A stretch of 33,207 nucleotides of DNA from JBLIOB01 sp047639575 (GTDB lineage Bacteria; Bacteroidota; Bacteroidia; Flavobacteriales_D; Parvicellaceae). How positions within the stretch are numbered: the stretch's first letter is position 1; each line of letters starts with the position of its first letter. Location of the stretch: positions 1 through 33,207 of the forward strand of contig JBLIOB010000012.1 of the NCBI GenBank assembly GCA_047639575.1, in the 5' to 3' direction. The notes below the pieces were generated by a model, which was not told the DNA's origin, made no database searches, and saw nothing but the letters and a program-made list of their open reading frames with translations. This document shows, piece by piece, positions 8,380-17,580 of the stretch. Position numbers and translations under genes: made by a program.

Positions 8380-9228
8380 TTAACCCCAGATAATTCTGGC
8401 GAATAGGGAATGTTGCATTCCTCTTTCTTTAAAAACAGAATCGTAATCCGTTAAATTCACAGTGGTATAGTGAAGGTTATAGCCTATATCAAATATGAAC
8501 TGGGGATTGAATTTAAATTTAACTCCAAAACCTGCTATTGCCCCTACTCCAACTCCACCAGGCTTTGTTCTTCCGGTTCCCGCTACAACTGAACCATTGT
8601 TTACATTGATGTTACCAATCCATAAAGGATCGCCAATGTACATGGCTGGAAGACTTCCTATTTTCATTGTATTGTCTTCAAATTTTGTAATGGACACATT
8701 TGCCGCAAGGGACCAATAGAAATAAGTATTGTTTTCCGAACTTAAATAATTTTGAAATCCAAAATTCAGACTAAGCCGTTTTTCTTTACCTAAGATCGGA
8801 ATGACTTCAATGGTCGGTTCTGGCGATAGATTATTTGGATCATCAATAAGCAACGTAATAAAATCCTGAGCCTTTATATTGATTAGATCTAAATCGCCTA
8901 TCAGTGAGAACGTTTCGCTAACATTATATCCTAAATGAATTCCTAATTGCGCAGCGACTGTATATCGCATTTGTTCAGGAAATTCGCCAAATGTCCACGG
9001 ATAACTTTGATATTCTTGAGTTATTTGATCAGCATAGAATTGAGTGTTTAAAACTCGCTCAATTCCACCACTTGCATTTCCATTATAAAAATAGGCTGTG
9101 TTTTTATTGGCGAAATATCCTCCTGCGGTTACACCAACAAAGAAAGGCTTCATTTCCAGATCCGATTTATCCTGTGCTCTCAGACCTAAGATGGAAAAAA
9201 CAAAAACTAATAAGAAAGTGTATTTCAT
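8380..9228 (-). CDS. Outer-membrane beta-barrel-like protein
   Basis: 282 residues: signal peptide MKYTFLLVFVFSILGLRAQ, then repeated amphipathic strands separated by polar loops (FFVGVTAGGYFANK, LGIHLGYNVSETFSLIGDLDL, FIFDIGYNLHYTTVNL) and a final strand SLFARIIWG ending in an aromatic-rich C-terminus, as in small outer-membrane porin-like barrels. The exact family is not certain. It starts 1 nt after the stop of the E1 dehydrogenase gene, so it is probably expressed from the same transcript and may depend on translational coupling. Its stop codon directly touches the stop of the convergent gene ending at 8379. Confidence 0.78.
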   Translation of the reverse strand: MKYTFLLVFVFSILGLRAQDKSDLEMKPFFVGVTAGGYFANKNTAYFYNGNASGGIERVLNTQFYADQITQEYQSYPWTFGEFPEQMRYTVAAQLGIHLGYNVSETFSLIGDLDLINIKAQDFITLLIDDPNNLSPEPTIEVIPILGKEKRLSLNFGFQNYLSSENNTYFYWSLAANVSITKFEDNTMKIGSLPAMYIGDPLWIGNINVNNGSVVAGTGRTKPGGVGVGAIAGFGVKFKFNPQFIFDIGYNLHYTTVNLTDYDSVFKERGMQHSLFARIIWG

Positions 9229-9229
9229 T

Positions 9230-11233
9230 TTAATAATTTAATAATGCCAATAATTGACTTGCAAACCTTTCTTTTGGTAAGAAGTTATCTTCTAATTTTC
9301 CAGCAAATGGAACCGGAGTATCCAAACTCGCAGATCTAATAACTGGAGCATCCAAATACTCGAAGCAATGTTCTGCAATCAATGCAGATAATTCGCCTCC
9401 AATGCCTCCAGTGATACAATCTTCATGCAAAACGATAACTCGCCCTGTTTTCTGAACAGATTTGAAAATTGAATCTTGATCCAGCGGTAACAGCGTTCTT
9501 AAATTTACAACATCTGCGCTTACTTCGGGGTTTTCCTTTAAGAAATCCAACGCCCAATGCACTCCCATACCATACGTAATAATGGAAACATCAGAACCAG
9601 TTTTAACCATTGATGCTTTTCCGATTTCAGTCGTATAATAGTCATCAGAGACCTCTTCTGAAATACTTCGATACAATGCCTTATGTTCGAAATACATAAC
9701 TGGGTTTGGATCTTCTATGGCTGCAGCCAATAAACCTTTTGCCTCTCCAGGAAATGCCGGATAAACAATTTTTAATCCAGGCGTATGGAAAAACCATGCT
9801 TCATTAGATTGTGAATGAAACGGCCCCGCACCTACTCCTGCCCCTGTTGGCATTCGGACAACAACGTCAGCGTTTTCTCCCCAGCGCCAATGTAATTTGG
9901 CCAGGTTATTTACAATTTGATTAAATCCGCAGGTGGCGAAATCTGCAAATTGCATTTCCATTACTGCTTTAAAGCCATTCATTGATAAACCCAATGCCGC
10001 ACCAACAATAGCAGACTCACAAATTGGTGTATTTCTAACTCTGTCTTTTCCAAACCGATCAACGAATCCTTCCGTTACTTTAAATACGCCACCGTATTCA
10101 GCAATATCCTGGCCCATTATAACCAAGTTGTCATAACGTTCCATAGATTGCCCAAGGCCATCCGAAACTGCATCGATTAAGCGTTTATCTGACTTTTTAT
10201 CTGTTTCGGGTTCCGATAATTTAAAATCAAACGGAACAAATAAATTGGCTCGTTCTTTATCCGTATCAACCTCTATATCTGGCTCAGCATATGCTATTTC
10301 GAGTGAATCGTTAATTTCCTTTTTAATTGAAATCTTAAGCTGATCAACATCATTTTCTGTGATAACACCCTCCTCCAACAAAAACATTTGAAAATTGTCA
10401 AGTGGATCTTTTAAAGCCCATTCATCTTGAATTCCCTCTGGATAATATTTTGTTCCAGATGCCTCTTCATGCCCTCGCATTCTGAACGACATACATTCCA
10501 ATAAAACTGGTTTTGGGTTTTTACCTTGATCTGCTCGAATTTTAGCTACGGCATTGTAAACTTCAATAATATTGTTCCCGTCTACTTGCACGGTGTCTAT
10601 TCCATAGCCAATTCCTTTATCTATAAACTGTTTACATCTGAATTGCTCAGCTGAAGGAGTAGACAATCCCCAACAGTTATTTTCTACTACAAAAATAACC
10701 GGCAGATCCCATACTGCTGCTACATTTAATGACTCATGAAAATCACCTTCACTTGCGCCACCATCTCCCGTGAATACAATCGTTGATTTTCCGGTCTTTT
10801 TTAGTTTGTGGCCTAATGCTATTCCATCGGCAATACCCAATTGCGGACCAAGGTGAGAGATCATTCCAACCACATGATGTTCCATAGATCCAAAATGAAA
10901 AGACCGATCCCTTCCTTGTGTAAATCCCAACGCCTTACCCTGAAATTGTGCAAATAGCCTTTCTAACGGAACATTTCTGGTGGTAAAGACTCCAAGATTC
11001 CGATGCATCGGAAGCATAAATTCATCCTCATCCATGGCCATAGCAACACCCACTGATATAGCCTCCTGACCTATCCCTGAAAACCACTTAGAAATCTTTC
11101 CTTGCCTTAGAAGAATAAGCATCTTCTCTTCAATCAACCTTGGTCTTAACAAGTTCAAATGCATCTCTTTTAAAAGAGGTTTCGAGAGTCCTTTAGAGTT
11201 AAAAGTCATAGAAATTTTATCCAACACGGCCAT
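9230..11233 (-). CDS. Fused alpha/beta E1 component of a 2-oxoacid dehydrogenase complex
   Basis: 667 residues from ATG 11233; a GTG two codons upstream (11239) is an alternative start. Residues 1-330 are the alpha half, with the thiamine diphosphate motif GDGGASEGDFHESLN (D157) and a VENNCWGLSTP block. Residues 345-667 are the beta half, recognisable by MGQDIAEYGGVF, TPICESAIVGAALG and the C-terminal DTPVPFAGKLEDNFLP. Alpha and beta are separate subunits in most bacteria, but the single-chain form is frequent in Bacteroidota. The enzyme decarboxylates a 2-oxoacid (branched-chain or pyruvate type; motifs do not decide) and passes the acyl group to lipoyl-E2. The E2 gene at 32077 is a candidate partner. 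No E3 gene is in view. The barrel gene follows after a 1-nt gap. Confidence 0.92.
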   Translation of the reverse strand: MAVLDKISMTFNSKGLSKPLLKEMHLNLLRPRLIEEKMLILLRQGKISKWFSGIGQEAISVGVAMAMDEDEFMLPMHRNLGVFTTRNVPLERLFAQFQGKALGFTQGRDRSFHFGSMEHHVVGMISHLGPQLGIADGIALGHKLKKTGKSTIVFTGDGGASEGDFHESLNVAAVWDLPVIFVVENNCWGLSTPSAEQFRCKQFIDKGIGYGIDTVQVDGNNIIEVYNAVAKIRADQGKNPKPVLLECMSFRMRGHEEASGTKYYPEGIQDEWALKDPLDNFQMFLLEEGVITENDVDQLKISIKKEINDSLEIAYAEPDIEVDTDKERANLFVPFDFKLSEPETDKKSDKRLIDAVSDGLGQSMERYDNLVIMGQDIAEYGGVFKVTEGFVDRFGKDRVRNTPICESAIVGAALGLSMNGFKAVMEMQFADFATCGFNQIVNNLAKLHWRWGENADVVVRMPTGAGVGAGPFHSQSNEAWFFHTPGLKIVYPAFPGEAKGLLAAAIEDPNPVMYFEHKALYRSISEEVSDDYYTTEIGKASMVKTGSDVSIITYGMGVHWALDFLKENPEVSADVVNLRTLLPLDQDSIFKSVQKTGRVIVLHEDCITGGIGGELSALIAEHCFEYLDAPVIRSASLDTPVPFAGKLEDNFLPKERFASQLLALLNY

Positions 11234-11333
11234 ATTCACTTATCATTTGAATGTAAAAGTATTCATTTTATACATCCGCTCGCCCATTCAAACGGCCATA
11301 ATTATTGCTATTATTGTAAAATATTACAAGTCA

Positions 11334-11353
11334 GCAACCTTTTTGCAACCTTT
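11334..11353 (+). repeat. Two 9-bp direct repeats in divergent promoter region
   Basis: GCAACCTTT occurs at 11334-11342 and again at 11345-11353, 11 bp apart start to start, about one helical turn. The pair sits between the divergent E1 and T9SS surface-protein genes. ATTG at 11313-11316 stands 19 bp before AACCTTTT (11336-11343), a weak match to a Bacteroidota promoter. The repeats may be an operator overlapping that promoter; this is inference. Confidence 0.4.
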
Positions 11354-11393
11354 GCCGTCTTGACTACGATTGACAATAAATTTAAACCTAGCA

Positions 11394-13406
11394 ATGAAAA
11401 AATTATTTATCGCCTGCCTAATTCTAGTAATGAGTAGCCAGCTATTTGCATCCCACATAGCAGGTGGAAATATAGAAGTACAATACGTTGGTGTAAACCA
11501 GTACCAACTTGTAATGAAACTGTATCGTTCTTGTGAGTCTGGGTCAGCCGGAATGCCAACAAGTGTTACTGTAGGAATCTACAGATTGGATACGGACGTT
11601 TTACAAGCAAGTTATGTATTAACCTCTCCAGCAATTACAGCAAACCTGCCTTTTGGAGATAGTTGTTATACTCCTACTGGTCTTTGTGTTGATAGAGGAA
11701 TATTTACTTCTCCGGTTATAACGATTCCTGATTATGGACCTGGATATTACTTGCATTCTCAAATTTATGCTCGTAATGCAAGTATTGATAACATTAATGG
11801 TCCCGGATCTACGGCATTGAGCTTCTATACGGAAATTCCAGATCCGGCTATTGGACCAAACAGCACTCCTCAATTCGGACCTTATCCAGCTGATGCTTAT
11901 TTGTGTTTAGGATACACGAAATATTTCGACTTTGGTGTTATTGACGCTGATGGTGATTCACTTTCTTATGAGTTAGTAGATCCTTTAGCAGGTGCAACAG
12001 CTTCGCCAACTGGTAATGGTACATTTGCTAAACCTCATCCACCTGTTACTTGGGCAGGCGGTTTTGGATTAGCTAATATTTGCGGAGGTGCGCCTCCAAT
12101 GTCTGTTGATCCAATAACAGGGGTTATTGACGCAAGTCCTGTTCTTTCTGGTAAATATGTATTTGCATTGAAAGTGCACGAATGGCGTGGAGGCATTAAA
12201 ATCGGAGAAACCACGTTAGATATTCAATATGAGGCATTGCCATGTACAGTTGACTCTCCACCGTTATTTACAGCTTTAAATGACACACTTCTTGTTATAG
12301 TTGAAGAACAAATTTGTTTTGAGATTCAAGCTTATGACAACGATGGTACTGATACGATCTATTTAACTCCTATTTCTTCTGAATTCGATTTAATTGGAAA
12401 TTATGTTCCTCCTACTGCATCGGGTGGATCTCCATCAGGTGATTTCTATTACCTAGACTATTTAGGTGCTGATACAGCATGGATACCTCACTTTGTTGAC
12501 ATTGGTGGCGGTACTTATGAAGGGATTGGTGTAATTCCATTAAGATATTGCTGGAATCCTCCATGTGAAACAGTTGATTCGACATTTGGAATTGACCTGA
12601 TTACATACTCCTTAGGATGTTCAGGTTCTGACACTACAATTAAGCACATTGAAATTCATGTAATTAATATAGTGCCTCCGATTCTACTTTCTATTCCTGA
12701 CACCATGAACGTGACATATGGTGAAACCATTTGTTTCGAGGTATTTGCTACCGACACCATTAACACAAGCGATACGCTATATATTGAGCCAACATCTGCA
12801 ACATTCCCATTCGCTGCAAGTTACGAAGCTCCAATAGCATCAGGTGTTCCAGGAGAGTATTATTACCTCAACTTCATGAGTCAGGATACTGTTTGGATAA
12901 CTAATTATTCTTATGGTTCAAATAATCAAGTTGGTGCCATCAGAGATGTTCCACTTAGATATTGCTGGACCGTTGATTGTGGAGATGTATTCCTTGAGGA
13001 TATTGATATGCAGTTTTTGGCCTACTCTACCAAGTGTAATTCTGACACAAGCTATAACGGTTCTTCTATACATATTGATCCGCCACTTGGGTGGGTAAAT
13101 CCAATTCCTAATGTTTTCACTCCGAACAATGATGGTACCAATGACTACTTCGAATTGGAAGGATTAAGCGATCCATGTTATGATACAATGAACGTTGAAA
13201 TCTACAATCGATGGGGTCAAAAAGTATATGAATCAACTGATCCAGAGTTTAAATGGAATGGTACAAATATGCATGGGGCTGAATGTAAGCCAGGAACCTA
13301 CTTTGTACTTATCAAAGGAACTTATGGTTCTACATATGATCCAACTACAGGATTAAGAATTCCAAATGCGATTGAAGACGAATATCACGTAACGTTATTC
13401 AGATAA
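11394..13406 (+). CDS. T9SS type B (gliding-motility-associated C-terminal domain) surface protein with two tandem repeats
   Basis: 670 residues from ATG 11394, chosen for its signal peptide (MKKLFIACLILVMSSQLFAS); the frame extends 8 codons upstream without improving it. The mature N-terminus (SHIAGGNIEVQYVG, then LYRSC) is the opening typical of large Bacteroidota surface proteins. Two related beta-rich repeats of about 140 residues follow (roughly 286-425 and 426-563). Each begins with PP and an I/V-rich strand, has ETICFE- or EQICFE-type and YYYLNF- or FYYLDY-type segments, and contains PLRYCW. Residues 569-670 form a CHU_C/T9SS type B tail with NVFTPNNDGTNDYF, YNRWGQKVYES, WNG and a final YHVTLFR. 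It is expected to be secreted through T9SS and kept on or released from the surface. Its last 12 nt overlap the convergent bshA gene. Confidence 0.9.
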   Translation: MKKLFIACLILVMSSQLFASHIAGGNIEVQYVGVNQYQLVMKLYRSCESGSAGMPTSVTVGIYRLDTDVLQASYVLTSPAITANLPFGDSCYTPTGLCVDRGIFTSPVITIPDYGPGYYLHSQIYARNASIDNINGPGSTALSFYTEIPDPAIGPNSTPQFGPYPADAYLCLGYTKYFDFGVIDADGDSLSYELVDPLAGATASPTGNGTFAKPHPPVTWAGGFGLANICGGAPPMSVDPITGVIDASPVLSGKYVFALKVHEWRGGIKIGETTLDIQYEALPCTVDSPPLFTALNDTLLVIVEEQICFEIQAYDNDGTDTIYLTPISSEFDLIGNYVPPTASGGSPSGDFYYLDYLGADTAWIPHFVDIGGGTYEGIGVIPLRYCWNPPCETVDSTFGIDLITYSLGCSGSDTTIKHIEIHVINIVPPILLSIPDTMNVTYGETICFEVFATDTINTSDTLYIEPTSATFPFAASYEAPIASGVPGEYYYLNFMSQDTVWITNYSYGSNNQVGAIRDVPLRYCWTVDCGDVFLEDIDMQFLAYSTKCNSDTSYNGSSIHIDPPLGWVNPIPNVFTPNNDGTNDYFELEGLSDPCYDTMNVEIYNRWGQKVYESTDPEFKWNGTNMHGAECKPGTYFVLIKGTYGSTYDPTTGLRIPNAIEDEYHVTLFR

Positions 13407-14510
13407 TAAGCTATCGTATAATTCAATGTATTGTGAAAGGATTTGATTGATATCAAATCCTTTTGCTTTTTCTAAAGCTTCTGTTTTATAACGGTCAAGA
13501 TCATTTAAAATCTTTATTGCTAATTCAGCCATAGCATCAGTGTCTCCTACATCATGCAAATGACCACCAAAGCCATCTTTCACAACTTCTGGGATTCCAC
13601 CAGCATTGGATGCAATTACAGGCACAGATGAAGCCATTGCCTCCAAAGCAGCTAACCCAAAACTTTCCGTTTCAGAAGGCAACATAAATAAATCCGAAAC
13701 TTGTAACACTTCTTCAGGGTGCTTGATACTTCCTAAGAAATGAATCTTATCGCAAACGCCTTGTTTCCTGCAAATCTGCTCAACATTGTGACGCTCAGGT
13801 CCATCACCAATTAAAAGTAGGATTGCAGGTGTACTATCGAGAATCTTTTTAAATGCGATAATGATATCAGGAATCCGTTTTACTTTTCTGAAATTAGAAA
13901 TGTGGGTTATAATTTTCTCTCCGTTTGGGGCATATGTAGAACGACTTACATCTCCTTTACCAGAGGAATAGTTTTCTAGCCTAACAAAATTTGGAATCAC
14001 ATGAATATCTCTGGTGATGTTGAAATACTCCTCGGTGTCTCTTTTTAAGCTTTCTGAAACGGCCGTAACCGCATTCGAATTGTTTATCGCAAATTTAATG
14101 ACTGGCTCAAAAGATGAATCTTTACCTACCAAAGTGATGTCTGTGCCATGCAGTGTTGTAATAAACGGAATACTAATCCCTTGAGATTTCAATATTTGCT
14201 GAGCCATATAGGCTGCCGAAGCATGGGGTATTGCGTAATGAACATGAAGAATATCCAATTTCTCATACTTTACAACATTTACTAATTTACTGGTTAACAC
14301 AAGTTCATACGGGGTATAAGCAAAAAGAGGGTAGTCTGACACTCGCACCTCATGATAATACACATTAGGATGAAATGAACCCAATTTCACTGGCTGACTA
14401 TAAGTAATGAAGTGTACCTCGTGGCCAATCTTTGCCAATTCCTTTCCTAATTCAGTCGCTACAATTCCACTACCACCGTAGGTAGGATAAAGTACTATTC
14501 CAATTTTCAT
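13395..14510 (-). CDS. bshA: N-acetyl-alpha-D-glucosaminyl L-malate synthase BshA
   Basis: 371 residues, a full-length GT4-family glycosyltransferase. The N-terminus KIGIVLYPTYGGSGIVATELG is the BshA signature; HVHYAIPHA, TTLHGTDITLVG and VIPNFV follow, and the C-terminal half holds the EX7E motif (E282, E290, in ETESFGLAALEAM). BshA transfers GlcNAc from UDP-GlcNAc to L-malate, the first step of bacillithiol synthesis in the cytoplasm. The later genes bshB and bshC are not in this window. The start codon overlaps the stop of the upstream GH3/serine hydrolase gene in an ATGA, so the two are translationally coupled. Its 3' end overlaps the convergent T9SS gene by 12 nt. Confidence 0.95.
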   Translation of the reverse strand: MKIGIVLYPTYGGSGIVATELGKELAKIGHEVHFITYSQPVKLGSFHPNVYYHEVRVSDYPLFAYTPYELVLTSKLVNVVKYEKLDILHVHYAIPHASAAYMAQQILKSQGISIPFITTLHGTDITLVGKDSSFEPVIKFAINNSNAVTAVSESLKRDTEEYFNITRDIHVIPNFVRLENYSSGKGDVSRSTYAPNGEKIITHISNFRKVKRIPDIIIAFKKILDSTPAILLLIGDGPERHNVEQICRKQGVCDKIHFLGSIKHPEEVLQVSDLFMLPSETESFGLAALEAMASSVPVIASNAGGIPEVVKDGFGGHLHDVGDTDAMAELAIKILNDLDRYKTEALEKAKGFDINQILSQYIELYDSLLSE

Positions 14511-17446
14511 AAACCTATCTTAGCTTCGTCTGCTGAATTTACAGCGTTATATAATATACGTTGAATTTTAGTCCGGATGCTCATAGAAATAATTTTTCTG
14601 TTTTCTGCACTTGGATAAACTCGATTAGATAAAAACACATAAACAAGTCCAGCATCTGGATCAGCCCAGGTTAATGTTCCAGTAAAACCTGAATGTCCAA
14701 AACTCTTTTCTGAGGCACATCCGCTACAAGTAGGTCCACTTCCTCCTTCTCTTACTGGCTTATCAAAAGCAATTCCTCTTCTATTCCCATTGGATAAATA
14801 ATGGGATGAAGTGTACTTTCTAACTACAGAATCAGACAAATATCTAGTTCCTCCATATTCTCCGTAATTGAGATACATCTGCATCATCACGCCCAGATCA
14901 TTTGCGTTTGAGAACAAACCTGCATGACCTTGAACGCCTCCAAACATTGCTGCACCTTGATCATGAACATACCCATGCACCAACTGATGCCTATAGTATC
15001 CATCAATCTCTGTTGGTACTATTTGATTTAAAGCGTATTTATCTCTAGGCAAATAACCAATTTGATCTAATCCCATTGGTTTGTAAAACACACTATCTAC
15101 AAAATTGTTCTGGGCAATCCCAGTTTGCTTCCCAATTATTCTATTGATAAAATAGTATCCTAAATCTGAATATTTGTACTTCTTTTTAGCTGCGATTGAG
15201 GTTCCTAGAATTCGCTTAAAAATGGTATCTTGATAATTCGGGTTCATCCATATCCCATCGGCTACTTTAACTGTATTAAAACTTGTTTTTTCAGGACTAT
15301 ACAACTTAAAACTTGGTTGACCTTTATGCAAAGTTCTAATGTAAAATGGAATCCAAGAAACGAATCCAGCCTGATGCGAGAGCATAAACTTTAACTTCGT
15401 TTTGGCATAATCTGTGGAATCTGTTAATTCTGGTAAGTAAGTACCAATAGTATTCTCAACGTCAAATAAACTTTGGTCTTCCAGCCGCATAATAGATGCG
15501 GCCGAGGAGGCTATTTTAGTAATAGAAGCAATATCATAGACATCTGTTAATTGAACTTTCCGATCGCCATCGTAAGTGTGTTTTCCGAAAGATTTCTGGT
15601 AAAAAACTTTGCCATCTTTAATTGCCATAATTTGACAACCTGGAAATACTTTTTGTTTGATCGCATCATTTGCAATACTGTCAATCCCTTTCAGTTGATA
15701 TTGAGTTATTCCAAGATCTTCCGGAAGGGTATATTTTAACCTTGTAGCTTGATTCCAACAAATACCAGTTCCTGCTGGATAAATTGCATTTATAGAAACT
15801 GGCAATTTCCCTTTTGCGGGAATTCCATTGAAGACAAGTTGGGAAGTCAAATCTAACGCAGCCTCTTGCTCTTCGTAGGCAACAATCACCGCTTTTAAAT
15901 CGGATAGCGAGTCTAAACTGTTCAACGCATAAGGATTCCCGAAATGAACTAAAATAGTTGGTCTTGCCAAGGCTAACTCTTGAATAATTTCGATTGTAGA
16001 TCGAGTTACACCATAGTTTTTATGCACCCGTTGACTTAGATCATGGGTGGAAACAATAATTAAATCGTGCTCTGCAACTTCGGTGATATTGGTTAAAACT
16101 TGTTTCAAATTAGAATTTCGATCCATACTCAACCTGTCTAAGTTGCAGTAACGATCCAATCCTTCCGCAAATTTATTATCAACTTCAGCGCCAATTGAAA
16201 TACTTAATATGTTACGATTAGCTAAATCTTTTAACGGAAGAATGTCATTATCATTTTTAATTACCGTTATCGCTTCTTCATAGATTCTTCTTCGAACCAC
16301 TTCCGCTTCTACATTGTTTAAATCACTTCCAATTTGGCTTTTGGAAATTGGTGTAAACCTAGCTGCATTGTATTTATCCTTGCTGTTTAATATTTTAACA
16401 ACACGTTTTGTAATTTCTTTTTCTGTAATTTCTTTTTGCTCAATTGCTTCTTTAATCTTGGCAATTGCTACTGGCACATCTTCAGAGAAAAGCAATACGT
16501 CATTACCAGCTAACAGCGCCTTTACATCTACTTCGCCCGGTTCGAAGTATGAACTAACGCCTTTCATATTCAAGGCATCTGTAAATACTAGTCCTTGAAA
16601 ATCAAGTTCTTTTTTCAAAAGTTCAGCAACCACTTTAGGCGACAATGTTGTAGCTAGATTAGGTGTATCGTCAAGTTCTGGAACTTGTAAATGCGCTACC
16701 ATAATACTGGCAAGTCCGGCTCTAAATGCATTTCTGAACGGATACATTTCAATAGAATCCAACCGCTGCCTATTATGAGGAACAACCGGTAATGACTTAT
16801 GCGAATCCATATTTGTATCACCATGACCAGGGAAATGCTTTCCATTCGCCATAATGCCATTGTGCTGAAGACCGTTCATATACTGAATTCCTTTTCTTGA
16901 AACGTTATCTCTGTCTTCTCCAAATGATCGGTAATTGATGACAGGATTATTTGGGTTATTATTAACATCAAGCACAGGCGCGAAATTCACATGCACTCCT
17001 ATCCGTTTGCAATGATGAGCAACCTGCCTGCCCATTTGATATACCAACGAATCATTTTGCATAGCTCCCATCGTCATTTGTTTTGGAAACTTAAAGGTTG
17101 AGTCCAACCTCATTTTCAACCCCCATTCTGCATCAATCCCAACGAGTAATGGAACCTTACTCTTGCTTTGATAATAGTTGGTTAAATCAATCTGCCTTCC
17201 AGGACCACCTTGAAAAAAGATTAAACCTCCTATGTGATGATTTTGAATAAGTGAAACGATTTCTTGCCGATGTGCTTCATCTCGGTTGGAATAAGCTGCA
17301 ACCATAAATAGCTGGCCTATTTTCTCTTCGATGGTCATTTTTTTAGCCACACTATCTGCCCAAGACTTTTCAGGTTCAGTCGGACCCCCAGCGAATGCGG
17401 AGCTTCCGATTACTAATAATATGCTAATAAATAATATTCTCATCAC
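14507..17446 (-). CDS. GH3 NagZ-like beta-N-acetylhexosaminidase fused to beta-lactamase-related serine hydrolase
   Basis: 979 residues with a signal peptide (MMRILFISILLVIGSSAFAG). Residues 25-360 are a GH3 catalytic domain with the NagZ-type motif KHFPGHGDTNMDSH, giving the acid/base dyad D214-H216, and the nucleophile D290 in FTDALNM. Residues 360-560 match the GH3 C-terminal domain. From about 590 a class C beta-lactamase/penicillin-binding fold begins: SxxK at S641-K644 (SITK), a YSD element in KYSDLGYYF, and HSG at H918. NagZ enzymes remove GlcNAc from muropeptides, and the second domain may be a peptidase or esterase acting on peptidoglycan. The signal peptide places the enzyme in the periplasm or on the outer membrane. 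It overlaps bshA by 4 nt. Start may be 17446 or the next ATG (17443). Confidence 0.92.
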   Translation of the reverse strand: MMRILFISILLVIGSSAFAGGPTEPEKSWADSVAKKMTIEEKIGQLFMVAAYSNRDEAHRQEIVSLIQNHHIGGLIFFQGGPGRQIDLTNYYQSKSKVPLLVGIDAEWGLKMRLDSTFKFPKQMTMGAMQNDSLVYQMGRQVAHHCKRIGVHVNFAPVLDVNNNPNNPVINYRSFGEDRDNVSRKGIQYMNGLQHNGIMANGKHFPGHGDTNMDSHKSLPVVPHNRQRLDSIEMYPFRNAFRAGLASIMVAHLQVPELDDTPNLATTLSPKVVAELLKKELDFQGLVFTDALNMKGVSSYFEPGEVDVKALLAGNDVLLFSEDVPVAIAKIKEAIEQKEITEKEITKRVVKILNSKDKYNAARFTPISKSQIGSDLNNVEAEVVRRRIYEEAITVIKNDNDILPLKDLANRNILSISIGAEVDNKFAEGLDRYCNLDRLSMDRNSNLKQVLTNITEVAEHDLIIVSTHDLSQRVHKNYGVTRSTIEIIQELALARPTILVHFGNPYALNSLDSLSDLKAVIVAYEEQEAALDLTSQLVFNGIPAKGKLPVSINAIYPAGTGICWNQATRLKYTLPEDLGITQYQLKGIDSIANDAIKQKVFPGCQIMAIKDGKVFYQKSFGKHTYDGDRKVQLTDVYDIASITKIASSAASIMRLEDQSLFDVENTIGTYLPELTDSTDYAKTKLKFMLSHQAGFVSWIPFYIRTLHKGQPSFKLYSPEKTSFNTVKVADGIWMNPNYQDTIFKRILGTSIAAKKKYKYSDLGYYFINRIIGKQTGIAQNNFVDSVFYKPMGLDQIGYLPRDKYALNQIVPTEIDGYYRHQLVHGYVHDQGAAMFGGVQGHAGLFSNANDLGVMMQMYLNYGEYGGTRYLSDSVVRKYTSSHYLSNGNRRGIAFDKPVREGGSGPTCSGCASEKSFGHSGFTGTLTWADPDAGLVYVFLSNRVYPSAENRKIISMSIRTKIQRILYNAVNSADEAKIGL

Positions 17447-17580
17447 TTCAATCCTTCAATGCTTCTATACCTTCAACGCTCATAAAAATAGCCTAAACCC
17501 TATATGGAATTTTGGCTAAATGCTCATCTTATCCTAAACCAATTGTGAATAGAACTGGTTTTTTTATTATTCGTCAATAA

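Noticed and set aside
11234..11280. Possible minus-strand promoter (TTTG with TAAAATGA) for the E1 gene
   Set aside because: The -7 part matches only a few positions of TAnnTTTG.
11370..11393. Upstream extension of the T9SS type B gene by 8 codons
   Set aside because: The signal peptide fits the ATG at 11394.
17536..17565. Hairpin AAACCAATT / AACTGGTTT followed by T-run, terminator-like on the plus strand
   Set aside because: No plus-strand gene ends upstream of it; the neighbour is a divergent minus-strand start. One stem position is mismatched. Probably chance in AT-rich DNA.
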